Assembly (NCBI RefSeq): GCF_004614195.1
Contig: NZ_SPUM01000009.1
Coordinates: 1 to 64,000, forward strand
Reading direction: 5' to 3'
From: Massilia horti
GTDB taxonomy: Bacteria > Pseudomonadota > Gammaproteobacteria > Burkholderiales > Burkholderiaceae_D
Length of the DNA stretch: 64,000 bases
Shown here: piece by piece, positions 16,713 to 24,118 of the stretch
Position numbering within the stretch: position 1 is the stretch's first letter
How the letters are laid out: the number at the start of each line of letters is the position of its first letter
The notes under the pieces: model-generated
Databases searched by the model: none
What the model was told of the DNA's origin: nothing
The model's input: only the letters and a program-made list of their open reading frames with translations
Program-made: the position numbers and the translations under genes

Positions 16713-19700
16713 TCAATCCTGCTCCGAACCGTAGCCGTGGCTGTGCCCGTGGCTGTGGGTATTACCCTCGACCGGTGCATTGGCCCCCTCCACGCCTTCG
16801 AAGAAGAACGGCTTGCGCGCTTTCGGCGTAGCGCCGACTTCATTCATGGTCGCGGTTTCATACAGGCGGCCACCGACCATCACATACGTTATCCGGTCGG
16901 ACTTGCGAATGTCCGCCACCACGTCGCCGTCGATGATCGCCAGGTCCGCAAGCTTGCCCACTTCGAGCGAACCGACGTCCTTGTCCAGCCCGAGATAGCG
17001 GGCGCCGTTCAGCGTGGCGGCGCGGATCGCTTCCAGCGGCGTCATGCCTCCCCCCACCAGCGACCACATTTCCCAGTGCGCGCCCAGGCCTTCGCGCTGG
17101 CCATGCGCGCCCATGTTCACCGGCACGCCAGCGCGCTGCAACTCGGTTGCGGTGCGCGCCACCTTGAAGACATTGAAGTCTTCTTCCGGCGCGGTTTCGC
17201 GGCGAATGCTGCGCGGCTCGAGAACCGACTTCGGCACATAGCGCGACAGCAGCGGATGCTGCCAGACATCGGTACGGGCATACCAGTAATGTTCCCCGTC
17301 CAGGCCGCCATACGAGACGATCAGCGTCGGCGTGTAGCCCACCTTGGTCTGCGACCACAATTGCTTGACGTCGTCGTAGGCCCTTTCAACCGGAATCGAG
17401 TGTTCGACGCCGGTATGGCCGTCCACCACCATCGTCATGTTGTGCTGGAACAGCGAACCACCTTCCGGCACGACCATCATGCCCGTCTGGCGTGCCGCTT
17501 CGAGAATCTGCTGACGCTGGTCACGGCGCGGCTGGTTGTAGCTCTTGACACTGATCGCGCCCGCAGCCTTCAGGCGGCGCAGGTGAGTCAGCGCATCATC
17601 CAGGTTGTTCACCGTCGCGGCGAAGTTGCCCTTGGCGCCGTACAGGATCGTGCCGGTCGAGAAGATGTGCGGGCCAACCACCTGGCCGGTCCGCTGCATC
17701 TCGCTGTGCGTGAAGATCGTGGCGGTATCGTTGGATGGATCGTGAACCGTCGTCACACCGAAGGCGAGTCCCGCGTAATCGACCCAGCTCTGCTGCGGCA
17801 CGATGCCGTCTTCGCCCATCGAGCCGTGCCAGTGAGCATCCACCATGCCGGGGATGATGGTCTTGCCCGCCGCATCGATGCGCGTCGCACCAGGCGGTAC
17901 GGCAACCTCGGCCGCAGTGCCAACGGCCGCGATTCGGTTGTCCCTCACCACGATGCGGCCATTTTCGATCACTTCGTCGCCCTTCATCGTGACTATGCGG
18001 GCGCCGTCGATCACCACGGTGCCGCGCGGCGCGGCCGTTTTAGCGGTAAAGCCGATCTTGACGCCCGGCTGCTTCATCAGCGCTTCGGCACGCAGTTTCT
18101 CCTGCTTCGCATCCGGGTCGCTCGGCGCAAAGGCAAGCTTCATGTCGCGTGTGAACAGCTCGTCGCCCAGCGAGAAATGCAGCGCGTTGCTGTTGCCGGC
18201 CCAGTGCAGGTAGTCGCCCGCGTCCACGTCCAGCTGGCGCTGGGGCAATGCCTCGGCCTTTTCACCAATCGTCACGGCCTTGCCGGCCAGCGGCAGCGGC
18301 GTCACCCAGGTGTGGAAGCGCTCGCCGTAGGCAAGCCATGCACCATCAGGCGAAACGGCGAAGTTCGTCACAAACTCCCCCTGCGCAACCGCGTGCTCTT
18401 CATGCTTGTCGAGATCGATACGCACCAGCGAGGTCATCGAGTCGACCTCGTTCGAGCGCTTCGTGCGCGTTACGTACAGGTGATTGCTGTCGTTGCCGAA
18501 CTGAGGCGCCCGGCCGTCGTCGGTGATCAGCACGGGCTTGCCCTTGCCATCGGCGGGAACCTTGTAGACGCCCGGCTCCAGGCCGTACCACGGGCTGATC
18601 AGGTGCCTTCCCTGGCTCTTGACGTAGACCACGTCCTTGCCGTCTGGAGCAAATGCCGGTTCGAGGTACTTGCCCGGAGCCGTCGTCAGCGTCGTTTCCT
18701 TGCCACTCTTCAGGTCGATGGTGCGGACCGAACCGAGCTTTTCGTCGTTCCAGGTCGTGAAGACGACCTGCTTGCCGTCACGCGAGAATTTCGGGAAATA
18801 CTCGAAATGGTCTTCCTGCTTCGTCAGCCGCTGCGGTGCGCCGTTCGGCAGCGCGCGCACGTACAGGTGGCCGAGGGCCGAGTAGACGACCTTGTCGCCC
18901 TGCGGCGCCACGTTCACCCAGCGCAGCTGGCGCACGTCGAACGACTCCGGCGCCACGGCATGTTCGTAACGCACTGCCTCGCGGACATCGCGCGTGTCTT
19001 TCACGTGGAATGAAATTTCTTTCGCCGACTTCGCAAACGGGTCCAGGCGCCAGATCTTCCCCTTGGCCCAAATCACGATCTCTTTGCCGCCAGGCATCCA
19101 GCTGAATGCCGGGTAAACACCGTGGATCGCCCATGCTTCCTGCATATCGCGCTCGAGCTCGCCCCAGACCGGGGTTTCCTTGCCAGTAGTCAGATCCTTC
19201 AGGAACAGGGTCGACTGGTTGCGCACGCGGCGCACGAATGCCAGGTACTTGCCGTCAGGCGAAGGCGTGGGACGGACAGCACCGCCCGGGCCGCTGACGA
19301 AGGCGCGGGTTTTCTCTTCCTTCAGGTCACGGCGAAAAATCTTGTAGATTTCGTCATTCGAATTTTTGTTGTACTCGAAAGAAGTGCCTGGCGTGGTGTC
19401 CTGCGAGTAGTAAACGTATCGGCCATCTGGCGAAAACGCGGGCTCGCCGAGGTCTTTCTGCCAGTTCGGCTTTTCATTGATCGCGATGCCGCCGCCGCCC
19501 TGCACGTGGAACATCCAGATTTCACCTGAGCCGAGCGAGCGCGTACCAGAGTAGTGCTTACGCGCAGCAATGTACTGGCCGTTCGGATGCCAGACCGGAT
19601 TGTTCAGCAGCCGGAATTTTTCCTTGCTGATCTCGCGCGCACCGGTGCCATCGACGTTCATCACCCAGATGTTGTCGCCGCCGCCCGCATCGGACATGTA

Positions 19701-20021
19701 GGCCAGTTGCTTGCCATCCGGCGAGAAGCGGGCCTGCATTTCCCACGCCATCGAGTGCGTCAGCGGCTTGGCTTCGCCACCGGTGATCGGCAGCAGGTAC
19801 AGGTCGCCCAGCAGGTCGAACACGATCTGCTTGCCGTCGGGGCTGACATCGACGCTCATCCAGGTACCGGTGCGCGTATCGATGTTCACGGTTCCGACCA
19901 CGCCGGGTGGATGGTTGACATCCCATTTCTTCTTGTCGTCGGCGCCGTTTTCCGCGGCAGTAGCAGCCGCTGCGGCCGCCGCGATGAATGCTGCGATCGC
20001 AGCTGAACGTGATGTAAGCAT
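16713..20021 (-). CDS. TolB-like beta-propeller / amidohydrolase fusion protein
   Basis: A 1102-residue secreted protein (signal peptide at about residues 1-23). Residues about 35-650 consist of WD40/PD40 repeats of the TolB type, with recurrent SPDGK motifs (FSPDGKQLAYMSD, PSPDGKYLAFVRR, FAPDGKDVVYV). Residues about 680-1070 form a metal-dependent amidohydrolase with HWH at about 727-729 (GMVDAHWHG), a metal-ligand candidate Lys in VKSYNQPRRDQ, GVEHSIPVERAY and the C-terminal AATLNGARYLGLDKDVGSLEVGK given here in part. The C terminus has HSHGHSHGYG, a likely metal-binding tail. The substrate is unknown; a prolidase-like or other exo-hydrolase acting in the periplasm is plausible. GGGAGA precedes the ATG. 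Confidence 0.93.
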   Translation of the reverse strand: MLTSRSAAIAAFIAAAAAAATAAENGADDKKKWDVNHPPGVVGTVNIDTRTGTWMSVDVSPDGKQIVFDLLGDLYLLPITGGEAKPLTHSMAWEMQARFSPDGKQLAYMSDAGGGDNIWVMNVDGTGAREISKEKFRLLNNPVWHPNGQYIAARKHYSGTRSLGSGEIWMFHVQGGGGIAINEKPNWQKDLGEPAFSPDGRYVYYSQDTTPGTSFEYNKNSNDEIYKIFRRDLKEEKTRAFVSGPGGAVRPTPSPDGKYLAFVRRVRNQSTLFLKDLTTGKETPVWGELERDMQEAWAIHGVYPAFSWMPGGKEIVIWAKGKIWRLDPFAKSAKEISFHVKDTRDVREAVRYEHAVAPESFDVRQLRWVNVAPQGDKVVYSALGHLYVRALPNGAPQRLTKQEDHFEYFPKFSRDGKQVVFTTWNDEKLGSVRTIDLKSGKETTLTTAPGKYLEPAFAPDGKDVVYVKSQGRHLISPWYGLEPGVYKVPADGKGKPVLITDDGRAPQFGNDSNHLYVTRTKRSNEVDSMTSLVRIDLDKHEEHAVAQGEFVTNFAVSPDGAWLAYGERFHTWVTPLPLAGKAVTIGEKAEALPQRQLDVDAGDYLHWAGNSNALHFSLGDELFTRDMKLAFAPSDPDAKQEKLRAEALMKQPGVKIGFTAKTAAPRGTVVIDGARIVTMKGDEVIENGRIVVRDNRIAAVGTAAEVAVPPGATRIDAAGKTIIPGMVDAHWHGSMGEDGIVPQQSWVDYAGLAFGVTTVHDPSNDTATIFTHSEMQRTGQVVGPHIFSTGTILYGAKGNFAATVNNLDDALTHLRRLKAAGAISVKSYNQPRRDQRQQILEAARQTGMMVVPEGGSLFQHNMTMVVDGHTGVEHSIPVERAYDDVKQLWSQTKVGYTPTLIVSYGGLDGEHYWYARTDVWQHPLLSRYVPKSVLEPRSIRRETAPEEDFNVFKVARTATELQRAGVPVNMGAHGQREGLGAHWEMWSLVGGGMTPLEAIRAATLNGARYLGLDKDVGSLEVGKLADLAIIDGDVVADIRKSDRITYVMVGGRLYETATMNEVGATPKARKPFFFEGVEGANAPVEGNTHSHGHSHGYGSEQD

Positions 20022-20114
20022 GTGTCTCCCTCGCTGTTTTTTCTGACGGAATTATTTTTTGCCACGCGACATTCTACTGCTGAGAACGTCAGGCCAGAAA
20101 AAATGCGGCAGCGG

Positions 20115-20270
20115 TCAGCCGCGCGCGTCGACCCCAATGCGTTCGCGGCTGCCGATGTTCGCCAGTACGGCACCGGCATCAACCGTCGTCACCAACGGGT
20201 CGCGCGCCGCAATCGCTCCGCGCGCCCTGGCCGGAACATCTGCGGACAATGGCAGGCCGAACCTGCCACA
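20115..20270 (-). pseudogene. Inverted middle fragment of a second sulfurtransferase gene
   Basis: Read on the minus strand, GLPLSADVPARARGAIAARD (from about 20258) and PLVTTVDAGAVLANIG / VDARG align with residues about 130-185 of the intact sulfurtransferase at 15646 (GLALTNAVDAKPRGTI, ALVSTVSAPEVLANIG, VVDARS). The frame ends at a stop at 20115, right after VDARG, and enters from the frameshifted small-membrane-protein remnant. It has no start and no active-site region, so it is a gene fragment. The matching tail is at 23959 on the other strand. Confidence 0.75.
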
Positions 20271-20278
20271 TGCGGTGT

Positions 20279-20441
20279 TCAGTTGGATAGCACCAAGGGC
20301 CCGAACAGCATGTCGCCTGCGCCTGACAACAGCAGCACCGGTAACAACACCATTACGGTCGCCACCAAAATGACGAAATAGCGCAGGCCGCACGGGCATC
20401 GCAGCGAGCGAAGCGACAACACGGTCGATCAATTCATTCAT
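20279..20441 (-). pseudogene. Frameshifted copy of the 53-residue membrane protein gene
   Basis: Compared with the intact copy at 25080-25241, this copy starts identically (MNELID-, from ATG at 20441) but has one extra base after codon 17 (CCC GTG CGG C CTG against CCC GCG CGC CTG). Beyond it the old frame reads LRYFVILVATVMVLLPVLLL and ends at the same LSN-stop position (20279). Similarity continues about 88 bp upstream of the ATG in both copies, so a segment of about 250 bp was duplicated. A sequencing error is the alternative for the extra base. Confidence 0.75.
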
Positions 20442-20511
20442 GGCTCCCCTTGGGATTGGCGGTCGATCGGAACTACCGCATTCAAGTAAGGGGAGCAGTC
20501 TGAGCATTCAA

Positions 20512-20570
20512 CGCGGTAGCGCAAGGACTGAAAATCCTTGTGTCGGTGTTTCGATTCTGCCCGGGCCACT
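20512..20570 (+). pseudogene. tRNA-Phe 3' fragment (decayed)
   Basis: An anticodon arm AAGGA-CTGAAAA-TCCTT (20523-20539, anticodon GAA, Phe) is followed by a variable loop GTGTC and a T arm GGTGT-TTCGATT-CTGCC (20545-20561) with one mismatch and two G-T pairs. The acceptor 3' side CGGGCCA and the discriminator region follow. Upstream only GCGGTAGCGC resembles the end of a D arm; the 5' acceptor strand is absent. It looks like the 3' half of tRNA-Phe such as is left at integration sites. Not a working tRNA. Confidence 0.65.
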
Positions 20571-20961
20571 TCCCTGCTCTCCGGTCTATTTCCGGCTCAC
20601 TTCGCGCAGACCTCACACCCGACCGGATCACCGCCCCTTTGACATCATGTAGCTGGGGCCTGTTTTGGCATTCAGCTTTTACGCCAGTCCATGTTTGGCT
20701 TGCGCCTCAATTACGTCAGTATCACTTCAGGGGCACTTTGACAGCCATCCATGGAACCTTCAGCAGATCGAGAGTACGCTTCTCTAGTGAGTAGCTAAGA
20801 TGCTACAACGCTACTTGAACAGCATCGCCTGCCGCTGCCCCGCCACCAGAAATTTTCTCATAATTTCAGTATCGATTTTGAAACATACTTGTTATGCTAA
20901 GGCACATGTCACTTAATTAAATTGTCAACCTCCTTCGCAGTTTTTTAACATATGGTGAACT
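20571..20961. other. AT-richer leader region of the DUF5343/HEPN module
   Basis: The 391 bp between the tRNA-Phe remnant and the DUF5343 gene carry no recognised gene. Base composition becomes clearly more AT-rich from about 20840 on. TATGCT at 20893 could be a -10 box but lacks a matched -35. Confidence 0.5.
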
Positions 20962-21609
20962 ATGGCAGAGAATCTTCCTTATAGTACGTCTATTGGCACT
21001 CTAGAAAATATGCTAGAGAGAATTAAAACAGCCTCAGTCCCCGATCGATTCACGCAGGACTTCGTAAAGACGAAACTAGCAATGAAAGGTGGCACGGCTG
21101 CCTCATGCATCCCGTTTTTAAAGAAAATGGGGTTCGTCGCCAGTGATGGTACACCTACAGAATCATACCGTGAGTTCAGGAATCCAAAAAAATCGCGAAT
21201 TGCTATTGGCCGAGCATTTAAAAAACTGTACGCTCGACTGTATGAGATGAACGAATATATTCACGACGTCTCAGATAATGAAGCGCTCGGTCTAATCGTT
21301 GAATGCACCGGGGGCGAAAAGGATGCTGCAGCAACCAAGTACACGTTGGCAACATTCAATTTACTGAGAAAACTGTCCGACTTCGATGAGGTAGAGCAAA
21401 CCGAACACGACTTAGCTGTATCGGAACCTCTCTACAAACCAACGCCTGAAATAGCTTCACCACCTCACCCTTTGGTGATCTCTCCATCAACCCCTTCGAA
21501 GGGTATCAACTTATCGTACACAATCAACTTGAACTTACCTGCAACGAAGGACATTGAAGTCTTCAATGCCATTTTCAAGAGCTTGAAAGATCACCTGCTA
21601 GGAGAGTGA
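20962..21609 (+). CDS. DUF5343 family protein (putative partner of HEPN protein)
   Basis: A 215-residue cytosolic protein. Residues about 1-145 match the DUF5343 family as I know it: LPYSTSIGTLENMLERIK, VPDRFTQDFVKTKLAMKGG, IPFLKKMGFVASDGTPTE, then YREFRN and GLIVECTGGEKDA. The N-terminal part looks like a winged helix-turn-helix that could bind DNA or the partner. Residues about 160-190 are a Pro-rich linker, and the end (GINLSYTINLNLPATKD) looks like a short beta/alpha element. Codon use is AT-rich, unlike the neighbours. Its TGA is followed after 1 nt by the ATG of the HEPN gene. Function is not established; antitoxin, sensor or regulator are inferences. Confidence 0.8.
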   Translation: MAENLPYSTSIGTLENMLERIKTASVPDRFTQDFVKTKLAMKGGTAASCIPFLKKMGFVASDGTPTESYREFRNPKKSRIAIGRAFKKLYARLYEMNEYIHDVSDNEALGLIVECTGGEKDAAATKYTLATFNLLRKLSDFDEVEQTEHDLAVSEPLYKPTPEIASPPHPLVISPSTPSKGINLSYTINLNLPATKDIEVFNAIFKSLKDHLLGE

Positions 21610-21610
21610 A

Positions 21611-22207
21611 ATGATCTTCGAAGATCGAATTAAGGCATTTGGGATGACTAATATGCTCATAGAATCAGATCTTGATAGGTTAGAAGATCGCTTCGATGTC
21701 ACGCTACGCGATTTGAGTTTTGGGACATCAGAGCAAAACTCAATTGCGAAAGCGTATTTTCCTCAGTTTGAAGAGAAGCTTCGCAGTGAAGCTGCGGCGA
21801 TGGCGAAGAGCTACGAGCTGTTCTATTGTTTAGAAAAAACCATACGAAAACAGATATCGGATCTGCTCGAAAGTACGAAGGGCGAAGATTGGTGGAACGA
21901 TTCTAACATTATCCCCCAACAAATACACATCGACGTACGAAAGCGAATCCAACGCGAACGCGAATCAGGTATAACCCCCCGTTCACAAGATGAACTTGAC
22001 TACACAAATTTTGGCGAACTTGGCGAAATAATAAAGGCGAACTGGACTGTTTTTGCCAGCATTTTTAGCAACATAAAAGCTGTGGAAAAGGTAATGTTTA
22101 GCCTGAACACTTTACGCAACCCCATCGCGCACTGTAGTCTTCTCGCAGAGGACGAAAAATTAAGACTTGAACTCAGTCTACGTGATTGGTTCAGATTAGG
22201 CGAATAA
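21611..22207 (+). CDS. Swt1-type HEPN domain protein, putative RNase toxin/effector
   Basis: A 198-residue all-helical protein. The C-terminal half (about residues 70-195) resembles the Swt1-family HEPN domain, starting at AKSYELFYCLEKTIRKQI and ending with the signature L-R169-N-P-I-A-H174-C, an R-x4-H motif that is the active site of HEPN ribonucleases. A preceding GEIIKANWTVFASIF helix is typical too. The N-terminal 60 residues are charged and unclassified. AGGAGAG in the end of the DUF5343 gene provides its ribosome site, so the two are translationally coupled. AT-rich codon use points to transfer. RNA cleavage in defence or toxin-antitoxin function is inferred from the motif and pairing. 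Confidence 0.8.
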   Translation: MIFEDRIKAFGMTNMLIESDLDRLEDRFDVTLRDLSFGTSEQNSIAKAYFPQFEEKLRSEAAAMAKSYELFYCLEKTIRKQISDLLESTKGEDWWNDSNIIPQQIHIDVRKRIQRERESGITPRSQDELDYTNFGELGEIIKANWTVFASIFSNIKAVEKVMFSLNTLRNPIAHCSLLAEDEKLRLELSLRDWFRLGE

Positions 22208-22314
22208 CCGATCTCAATGCAGTGAATGTCGAAACAAGCGCCGCGACCGACATTACGCTTTGTAGAATCTCAGCGGTGCTGGGTTCGTTTGCACTTTTTT
22301 ATCGCCGAGGAAGC

Positions 22315-22719
22315 CTAGCAACTAACGGTCGTCTCGGTGCCGCCGCTGATGAGATTAACCCCAATCCAGCACCGGTAAGGGCCTTCCTTCTTCTTGGCGT
22401 CCTGGGCACTGTACGTGCAATAAATGCCCTTTCTCCGGCGATCCCGATCCCCATCCACGCCGCTGCAAACTAGCTGGACGTCAGGGCCTATCGAGTCGAA
22501 TACCTCTTTCGCGGCCTTACCATCGATAAGAACCGTCAGCATCCGATCCGTTCCGGTAGGCGGAGCCCGATCTGCCACGCTGCCGGAATGGATTTTGTAC
22601 ATGCCCCCCTGGAGCGATTTCCACAGTCCATACGGATCGGATGACGGATCGGCCGCGTGGGCAAGCGAAAGTGCAGCAACGGCAGCGGCTCCCGCGGCCA
22701 AGCAAGTGATGTTTCGCAT
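22315..22719 (-). CDS. Secreted small protein, predicted immunity protein of the T6SS cassette
   Basis: A 134-residue protein with a clear signal peptide (MRNITCLAAGAAAVAALSLAHA, cleavage before ADPSSD) and a mature part with four cysteines (VCSG, YCTY, RCWIG, final SC), suitable for two disulfides in the periplasm. No family is recognised. It follows the endopeptidase gene after 2 nt, with GAGGATAGAG as ribosome site. A secreted protein encoded right after a signal-less wall hydrolase fits a periplasmic immunity protein that blocks the hydrolase; this is inference from layout. Confidence 0.7.
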   Translation of the reverse strand: MRNITCLAAGAAAVAALSLAHAADPSSDPYGLWKSLQGGMYKIHSGSVADRAPPTGTDRMLTVLIDGKAAKEVFDSIGPDVQLVCSGVDGDRDRRRKGIYCTYSAQDAKKKEGPYRCWIGVNLISGGTETTVSC

Positions 22720-22721
22720 CT

Positions 22722-23243
22722 CTATCCTCGGAGCGTCACGTGAAAGTGATCGTCATGCTTGTCCGCTCTAGCGACAAATGGAACCCTGGGGTCGTTGAAG
22801 ACGACGAACTTGACAGGTGCAAGGGTGCGAAACAGATGGATAAGCTTTCGCGTGGCTTCATGGTCGTACTGCGGATCATTCCACGTCACACGCTGCTCAA
22901 GACCGTCTTTACGCAAAGGTCGAACGTCCACATCAAGTCCGGTCTTGTGTCCGCCGTGATCTGGCGTTTCCCTACCATCGGGCAGACTGATATCCCCAAT
23001 GCCGATCCGTCGCCTATCGATGGCCTGCCACTCCAGGGCCACGCGCAGGATTGTGGACATCATGATGGGGTGAGCGTACTGATACGCGCCCATGGCCGGT
23101 TCACCGTACAGCTTGCCGTAGGTGTAGTAACCGGATTCCGCCGGGGCTTGCGGCAGCATGAAAAAATGGCGCTTGTCCTGGGTTGGCCGCGGGCGCAACG
23201 GGTCTGGGCACCTTTCGTCATCTTCGTATCTCCATTCAGCCAT
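22722..23243 (-). CDS. M74-like murein endopeptidase, predicted T6SS cargo effector
   Basis: A 173-residue protein without a signal peptide. GYYTYGKLYGEPAMG resembles the start of the penicillin-insensitive murein endopeptidase (MepA) domain. The zinc-site motifs are H-K-T-G-L-D-V-D-V (about residues 98-106) and H-D-D-H-F-H-V-T-L near the C terminus, matching the HxxGxxxD and HxH pattern of M74/LAS metallopeptidases that cut peptidoglycan cross-links. Being cytosolic by sequence, it needs a delivery route; it lies 12 nt after hcp and before a secreted protein, which is the layout of an Hcp-carried effector. Small size suits transport in the Hcp tube. Confidence 0.8.
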   Translation of the reverse strand: MAEWRYEDDERCPDPLRPRPTQDKRHFFMLPQAPAESGYYTYGKLYGEPAMGAYQYAHPIMMSTILRVALEWQAIDRRRIGIGDISLPDGRETPDHGGHKTGLDVDVRPLRKDGLEQRVTWNDPQYDHEATRKLIHLFRTLAPVKFVVFNDPRVPFVARADKHDDHFHVTLRG

Positions 23244-23255
23244 GGCGAGCCCCCG

Positions 23256-23750
23256 TCATGCGGCAACTTTATTGCCCGCGAGGTCCCAGCCGCCGACAGT
23301 CGAACCGCCGGCACCACCCCCGATCTTCTGCTGGGTGTACGTCCACTTCACCTTCGAGAACCGCAGGCCGATGGAGTCGTGCACAATGCTGCCCTGGCTG
23401 ACCATCTGCTCCATGCTGGCGATCATGACGTTCTCCAGCTCGACCTGGTAGTACCTCACTGGTTTCCCATCGCCGTCAGCTCGCATGAATTCCAGCTTGG
23501 CCTTGGGGATCGTCTTGCCCATCGAGCAGTGCTGCAACAGAATCGGCGAAGCCAAGTCCGCGAGCTTGGACACCAACAGGGTCCGATGGTCACAACGTTC
23601 AGATGTATGGCCGCCGCCCGTCGATACGGTTGTGCTCCTGGGCTGGATCACGCCCCAGCTGGCCGAGGCGAGTTCGATCCAGCCCTGATGTCCGGAGTCC
23701 TGGGACTCGCCTTTGATGCCGTCGATCTGCAGGTATACGTCGATTGCCAT
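23256..23750 (-). CDS. hcp: Hcp family type VI secretion tube protein
   Basis: A 164-residue Hcp1-family protein that stacks as hexameric rings in the type VI secretion tube. The start MAIDVYLQIDGIKGESQD and the end GGGAGGSTVGGWDLAGNKVA are typical of the family, as is the SSQ-like inner region (RYYQVELENVMIASM). Length is normal. RC sequence AAGGAGAG lies about 8 nt before the ATG. No other T6SS structural gene (tssB, tssC, vgrG, clpV) is in the window, so this is an orphan hcp whose tube would be fired by a machine encoded elsewhere. It heads the hcp-endopeptidase-immunity operon. Confidence 0.93.
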   Translation of the reverse strand: MAIDVYLQIDGIKGESQDSGHQGWIELASASWGVIQPRSTTVSTGGGHTSERCDHRTLLVSKLADLASPILLQHCSMGKTIPKAKLEFMRADGDGKPVRYYQVELENVMIASMEQMVSQGSIVHDSIGLRFSKVKWTYTQQKIGGGAGGSTVGGWDLAGNKVAA

Positions 23751-23958
23751 GGTGTGACTCTCCTTGTTGATGGATAAGAGCGACCATTCTTGTGCAATGA
23801 GTTCTGTAGTAGGTTAACGCGGCACAAGCCTTAGTCCCGATGGGAAATCTAGTCATGAGCAAGCGCAACAGTCGGCAGCGCCGCCAAGGATCGGTCGTGG
23901 ATGCTTCCCAAATGATGGCCGGGACCGCTGCACCGATCGGTTGCGATAGCGTCACGGC
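23751..23958. other. Upstream region of hcp and junction with sulfurtransferase remnant
   Basis: The 208 bp hold the hcp promoter region (minus strand; TTGCAC near 23799 is the only -35-like hexamer seen) and the junction where island sequence meets the sulfurtransferase tail. No gene is recognised. Confidence 0.5.
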
Positions 23959-24096
23959 GGGTCGGGCGTAACGGCATGCCATAATCTGCTCGCGCCAGAA
24001 GTGGCCGGTCTCACCGGCGCGGCGCTCTACCCCGGCTCATGGAGTGAATGGTGCGCCGACCCGGCCCGTCCGGTCAGCACTGGCGCCACCTCTTGA
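23959..24096 (+). pseudogene. 3' remnant of a second sulfurtransferase gene
   Basis: The 45 last codons of a sulfurtransferase are intact in frame: [36 protein letters not shown], then a TGA at 24094-24096. They align with residues 241-283 of the intact gene at 15646. The catalytic Cys position reads Gly (GGC), and an in-frame stop lies at 23947, so no active protein can be made. The GST gene starts 22 nt later, so it once probably followed this sulfurtransferase in an operon. The missing middle lies inverted at 20115-20270. Confidence 0.8.
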
Positions 24097-24118
24097 ATAC
24101 AACAAGAAGGAGATTGAC

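Noticed and set aside
20115-20507. A continuous 130-codon frame on the minus strand, considered as one real protein
   Set aside because: It joins the frameshifted start of the small membrane protein to the fragment of a sulfurtransferase; both parts are explained as remnants.
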